A DNA stretch of 14,643 nucleotides from Sphingomonadaceae bacterium (GTDB taxonomy: Bacteria > Pseudomonadota > Alphaproteobacteria > Sphingomonadales > Sphingomonadaceae): contig JAFARM010000116.1 in the NCBI GenBank assembly GCA_019245455.1, positions 1 through 14,643 on the forward strand. Reading direction: 5' to 3'. A program made the position numbers and the translations under genes. Below are positions 12,553-14,643 of this stretch, piece after piece. The number at the start of each line of letters is the position of its first letter. Position 1 is the stretch's first letter. The notes beneath the pieces are model-generated. The model saw only the letters and a program-made list of their open reading frames with translations, had not been told where the DNA came from and did not search any database.

Positions 12553-14358
12553 TCACCCCTTATTCGTCGCCGCGATCCAGGCGTCGATCTTCTCCTCGAG
12601 CACTGCCATCGGCAGCGCGCCGCTCATCAGCACCTGGGCGTGGAAGGCGCGGACGTCGAACTTCGGCCCCAGCTCCTGCTCGGCCTTGGTCCGCAGGCGG
12701 CGGATCGTCAGCTGCCCGACCTTGTACGCCAGCGCTTGGCTCGGGATCGCGATGTACCGCTCGACCTCGGCGGTGGCGTCGGTCTTCGACATCGCGCTGT
12801 TGTCGAGCATATACTGGATCGACTGGTCGCGGCCCCAGCCGAGGTCGTGGATGCCGGTGTCGACGACGAGGCGCATCGCGCGCAGGATCTCGTCGTTCAG
12901 GTGGCCGTAGTGCTGGTACGGGTCCTTGAAGAAGCCGAGCTCGAAGCCCAGGCTCTCCGAATACAGCGCCCAGCCCTCGACATAGGCGGTGTTGCCGCCG
13001 AAGCGCTGGAAGGCGGGAAGGTCGGTGTTCTCCTGCGCCAGGCTGATCTGGAAGTGGTGGCCCGGTCGCCCCTCGTGGAGGAACAGCGTCTCATAGCCCC
13101 AGGTGTAGCGCGACGGCAGGTCGTAGCTGTTGTAGTAGAACACGCCCGGCCGCGAGCCGTCGGGGGTTCCCTGCTGATACTCGCCGCCGGCCGAGGTCTT
13201 CTCGCGATAGGGCGGGTCAGGGCGGATTTCGAGCGGCGACTTGGGGATCGTCGAGAAGTCGCGGCCGACCGTCTCGCCGACGCGCTTGTCGATGGCGAAG
13301 AAGGCATCGCGCATCGCCGCCGCCGTCGCCGGCTTGAAGCGCGCGTCGGTGCGGAGGAACTGGGCGAAGTCCTGCAGGCTGCCCTTGAACCCGACCTCGT
13401 TCTTGACCTTCTCCATCTCGCCGTGGATGCGATCGACCTCCTTCAGGCCGAGCGCGTGGATCTCGGCCGGGGTCATGGTCGTCGTCGTCGTCTGCTCGAC
13501 GAGGTAGCGGTACAGCTCGCGGCCGTGCGGGATGGCGTAGAGGCCGACCGTCGTCCGCGCCTTGGGGATATAGACGTCGCGGATGAAGTCGCGCAGCCGC
13601 GTCTGCGCCGGGTTGATCTTGTCGCGCACCGCCGCGGCATAGGCGGCGGTCAGCCGCGCCTTGTCGGCCGCGGAGAACCCGTCGGGGAACTTGGTCACCG
13701 GCTTGTAGAAGACGCTGTCCTCGACCTTCGCCGGCGTCAACGCGTCGAGCTGGCCGACGACGTTCTGCATGACGAGACGCGGGTTGGTGATGCCCTTGGC
13801 CAGCCCCTCCTTCATCCGGGCGATGGCGCGGTCGAGCAGCAGGCAATAGCCATCGACGCGCTTCAGGTTGTCCTGATAGTCCTTGACCGTCTTGAACGGG
13901 GCCGCGCCCTCGCCGGAGACAACGTCGGGGTAGAAGACCTGGATGCCGTTGAAATGATCGATCGGCCGGACGATCGTCGCCTCGAGCAGGTCGGGGCGGT
14001 AGCCGCGCAGGCCCATCTCGGTCGTGTACTTGAAGGTGTCGTAGCTGATCCGATCCTCGGGCGAGAGCGCATTGCGGTCGATACGCTTCAGCGCGGCGAG
14101 GTCGGCCTCGCCGGCGGCCTTCTCGGCGGCATTGTACTCGTCGGTGATGTAGTCGCCGAACTGGTCGGCATAGCGCATGTCGCCGCGGAACAGCGCCTGG
14201 ATCGGGTTGCGCTTGAGCTGCGCCTCGTCGGACGCGGCGAAGACGGCGCGCAGCTGCTCGTGCGCGCTGGTCGCGGCCGCCGCGGGCGCGGGAGCCGGCT
14301 GGGCGAGCGCCGGCACGCCGGCAAGAAGGGTGACGGCGAGCAGCGCGGACTTCAGCAT
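12553..14358 (-). CDS. Secreted DUF885 family (zinc-peptidase-like) protein
   Basis: A 601-residue exported protein, normal length for DUF885. The signal peptide is MLKSALLAVTLLAGVPALAQ, followed by a Pro/Ala-rich linker; no lipobox is present. The family is widely predicted to be metallopeptidase-like. The supporting motif is HEGRPGHH (residues 428-435), a variant of HExGH, and YVEGWALYSE downstream supplies another candidate ligand Glu. N-terminal helices (LRAVFAASDEAQLKRNPIQALFRGD) match family members. The substrate is unknown. I chose the ATG at 14358 because the signal peptide begins there; the frame stays open upstream into the tandem repeat (reading MLSLSKHARL), but that extension is repeat-derived. 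It is transcribed alone and preceded by the tandem repeat from 14430. Confidence 0.92.
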   Translation of the reverse strand: MLKSALLAVTLLAGVPALAQPAPAPAAAATSAHEQLRAVFAASDEAQLKRNPIQALFRGDMRYADQFGDYITDEYNAAEKAAGEADLAALKRIDRNALSPEDRISYDTFKYTTEMGLRGYRPDLLEATIVRPIDHFNGIQVFYPDVVSGEGAAPFKTVKDYQDNLKRVDGYCLLLDRAIARMKEGLAKGITNPRLVMQNVVGQLDALTPAKVEDSVFYKPVTKFPDGFSAADKARLTAAYAAAVRDKINPAQTRLRDFIRDVYIPKARTTVGLYAIPHGRELYRYLVEQTTTTTMTPAEIHALGLKEVDRIHGEMEKVKNEVGFKGSLQDFAQFLRTDARFKPATAAAMRDAFFAIDKRVGETVGRDFSTIPKSPLEIRPDPPYREKTSAGGEYQQGTPDGSRPGVFYYNSYDLPSRYTWGYETLFLHEGRPGHHFQISLAQENTDLPAFQRFGGNTAYVEGWALYSESLGFELGFFKDPYQHYGHLNDEILRAMRLVVDTGIHDLGWGRDQSIQYMLDNSAMSKTDATAEVERYIAIPSQALAYKVGQLTIRRLRTKAEQELGPKFDVRAFHAQVLMSGALPMAVLEEKIDAWIAATNKG

Positions 14359-14429
14359 GGACGGCCTCAGGGCGGGTGAGTTGCCCCACCATAACAGCGC
14401 GCGGGGGCGGAACAACTGCAATCTGGCGT

Positions 14430-14643
14430 GCTTCGACAAGCTCAGCATGAGCGGTGCTTCGACAGGCTCAGCATGAGCGGTGCTTCCACAGGCTCAGCGT
14501 CGGCGGTGCTTCGACAAGCTCAGCATGAGCGGGCTGCGACGAGGACAGTATGAGCGGGCTGCGACAAGCTCAGCATGTGCAGGCTCGACAAGCTCGGCAT
14601 GAGCGGGCTTCGACAAGCTCAGCATGAGCAGGCTCGACAAGCT
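14430..14643. repeat. Imperfect 24-26 bp tandem repeat array, open at window end
   Basis: Eight full copies and a partial ninth of GCTTCGACAAGCTCAGCATG plus AGCGGT or AGCGGG start at 14430, 14456, 14482, 14508, 14534, 14559, 14584, 14608 and 14633. The first four are 26 bp; later copies lose one or two bases and drift. There are no unique spacers, so it is not CRISPR. The motif belongs to a dispersed repeat common in sphingomonad genomes (minus-strand reading LSLSKH). Confidence 0.92.

Noticed and set aside
12415..14379. A 654-codon open frame on the plus strand
   Set aside because: It is antisense to the DUF885 gene, which has a signal peptide and family motifs. The frame has no recognisable motif and low-complexity composition, as expected of the opposite strand in GC-rich DNA.
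14430..14643. CRISPR array
   Set aside because: Units abut or drift by one or two bases with no unique spacers of constant length, and no cas genes are present.
1..14643. tRNA genes, integrases, transposases or attachment sites
   Set aside because: None were recognised on either strand; the repeats present have no accompanying enzyme in the window.

Overview
The window is about 14.6 kb of very GC-rich bacterial chromosome. It reads as an alphaproteobacterium, most likely Sphingomonadales. The evidence is a PEPxxWA-type PEP-CTERM tail, the rluD-rpoH gene pair, a ChpT-type histidine phosphotransferase, an alphaproteobacterial class A RNase P RNA, and two repeat families common in sphingomonad intergenic DNA. 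No phage, plasmid, CRISPR, transposase or resistance genes are present. The content is housekeeping DNA with an unusual density of small repeats.

Layout. (1) Positions 1-1930, + strand: the 3' part of dnaX (clamp loader tau/gamma; its 5' end lies outside the window), overlapped by ybaB. A 74-bp palindromic repeat sits in frame inside dnaX. (2) Positions 1911-5492, - strand, read right to left: rluD, rpoH (heat-shock sigma), mtgA (peptidoglycan glycosyltransferase) and an exported PEPxxWA-CTERM protein whose end overlaps ybaB antisense. (3) Positions 5511-7355, + strand: a tightly packed set with overlapping or abutting stops and starts. It holds a JAMM/M67 peptidase, a cold-shock-domain protein, a 10-codon mini-ORF, a LysE-type transporter and a ChpT-like phosphotransferase. 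(4) Positions 7328-7984, - strand: a short-chain dehydrogenase, divergent from (5) positions 8067-9445, + strand: a TerB/J-domain protein overlapped by an AmpD-like amidase. (6) A small - strand lipoprotein (9449-9748), then rnpB (RNase P RNA, about 9811-10196) with a good promoter, mobA, and a hemerythrin-domain protein. (7) A composite repeat (11374-11570), a - strand periplasmic protein of unknown role, a cluster of palindromes (12262-12523), a - strand DUF885 peptidase-like lipoprotein-free secreted protein, and a tandem repeat that runs off the right end.

Functional themes are envelope growth and recycling (MtgA, AmpD-like amidase, exported proteins), stress and protein quality control (RpoH, J-domain protein, cold-shock domain), core replication and RNA processing (DnaX, RNase P, RluD), and cell-cycle signalling (ChpT-like). 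I see no multi-gene system that looks wholly new. The observations most worth following are: the palindrome inserted in the dnaX reading frame; its sister copies, whose half-units keep a GNRA-looped hairpin by covariation; and the JAMM peptidase and cold-shock ORFs, which lie in one reading frame separated by a single TGA.
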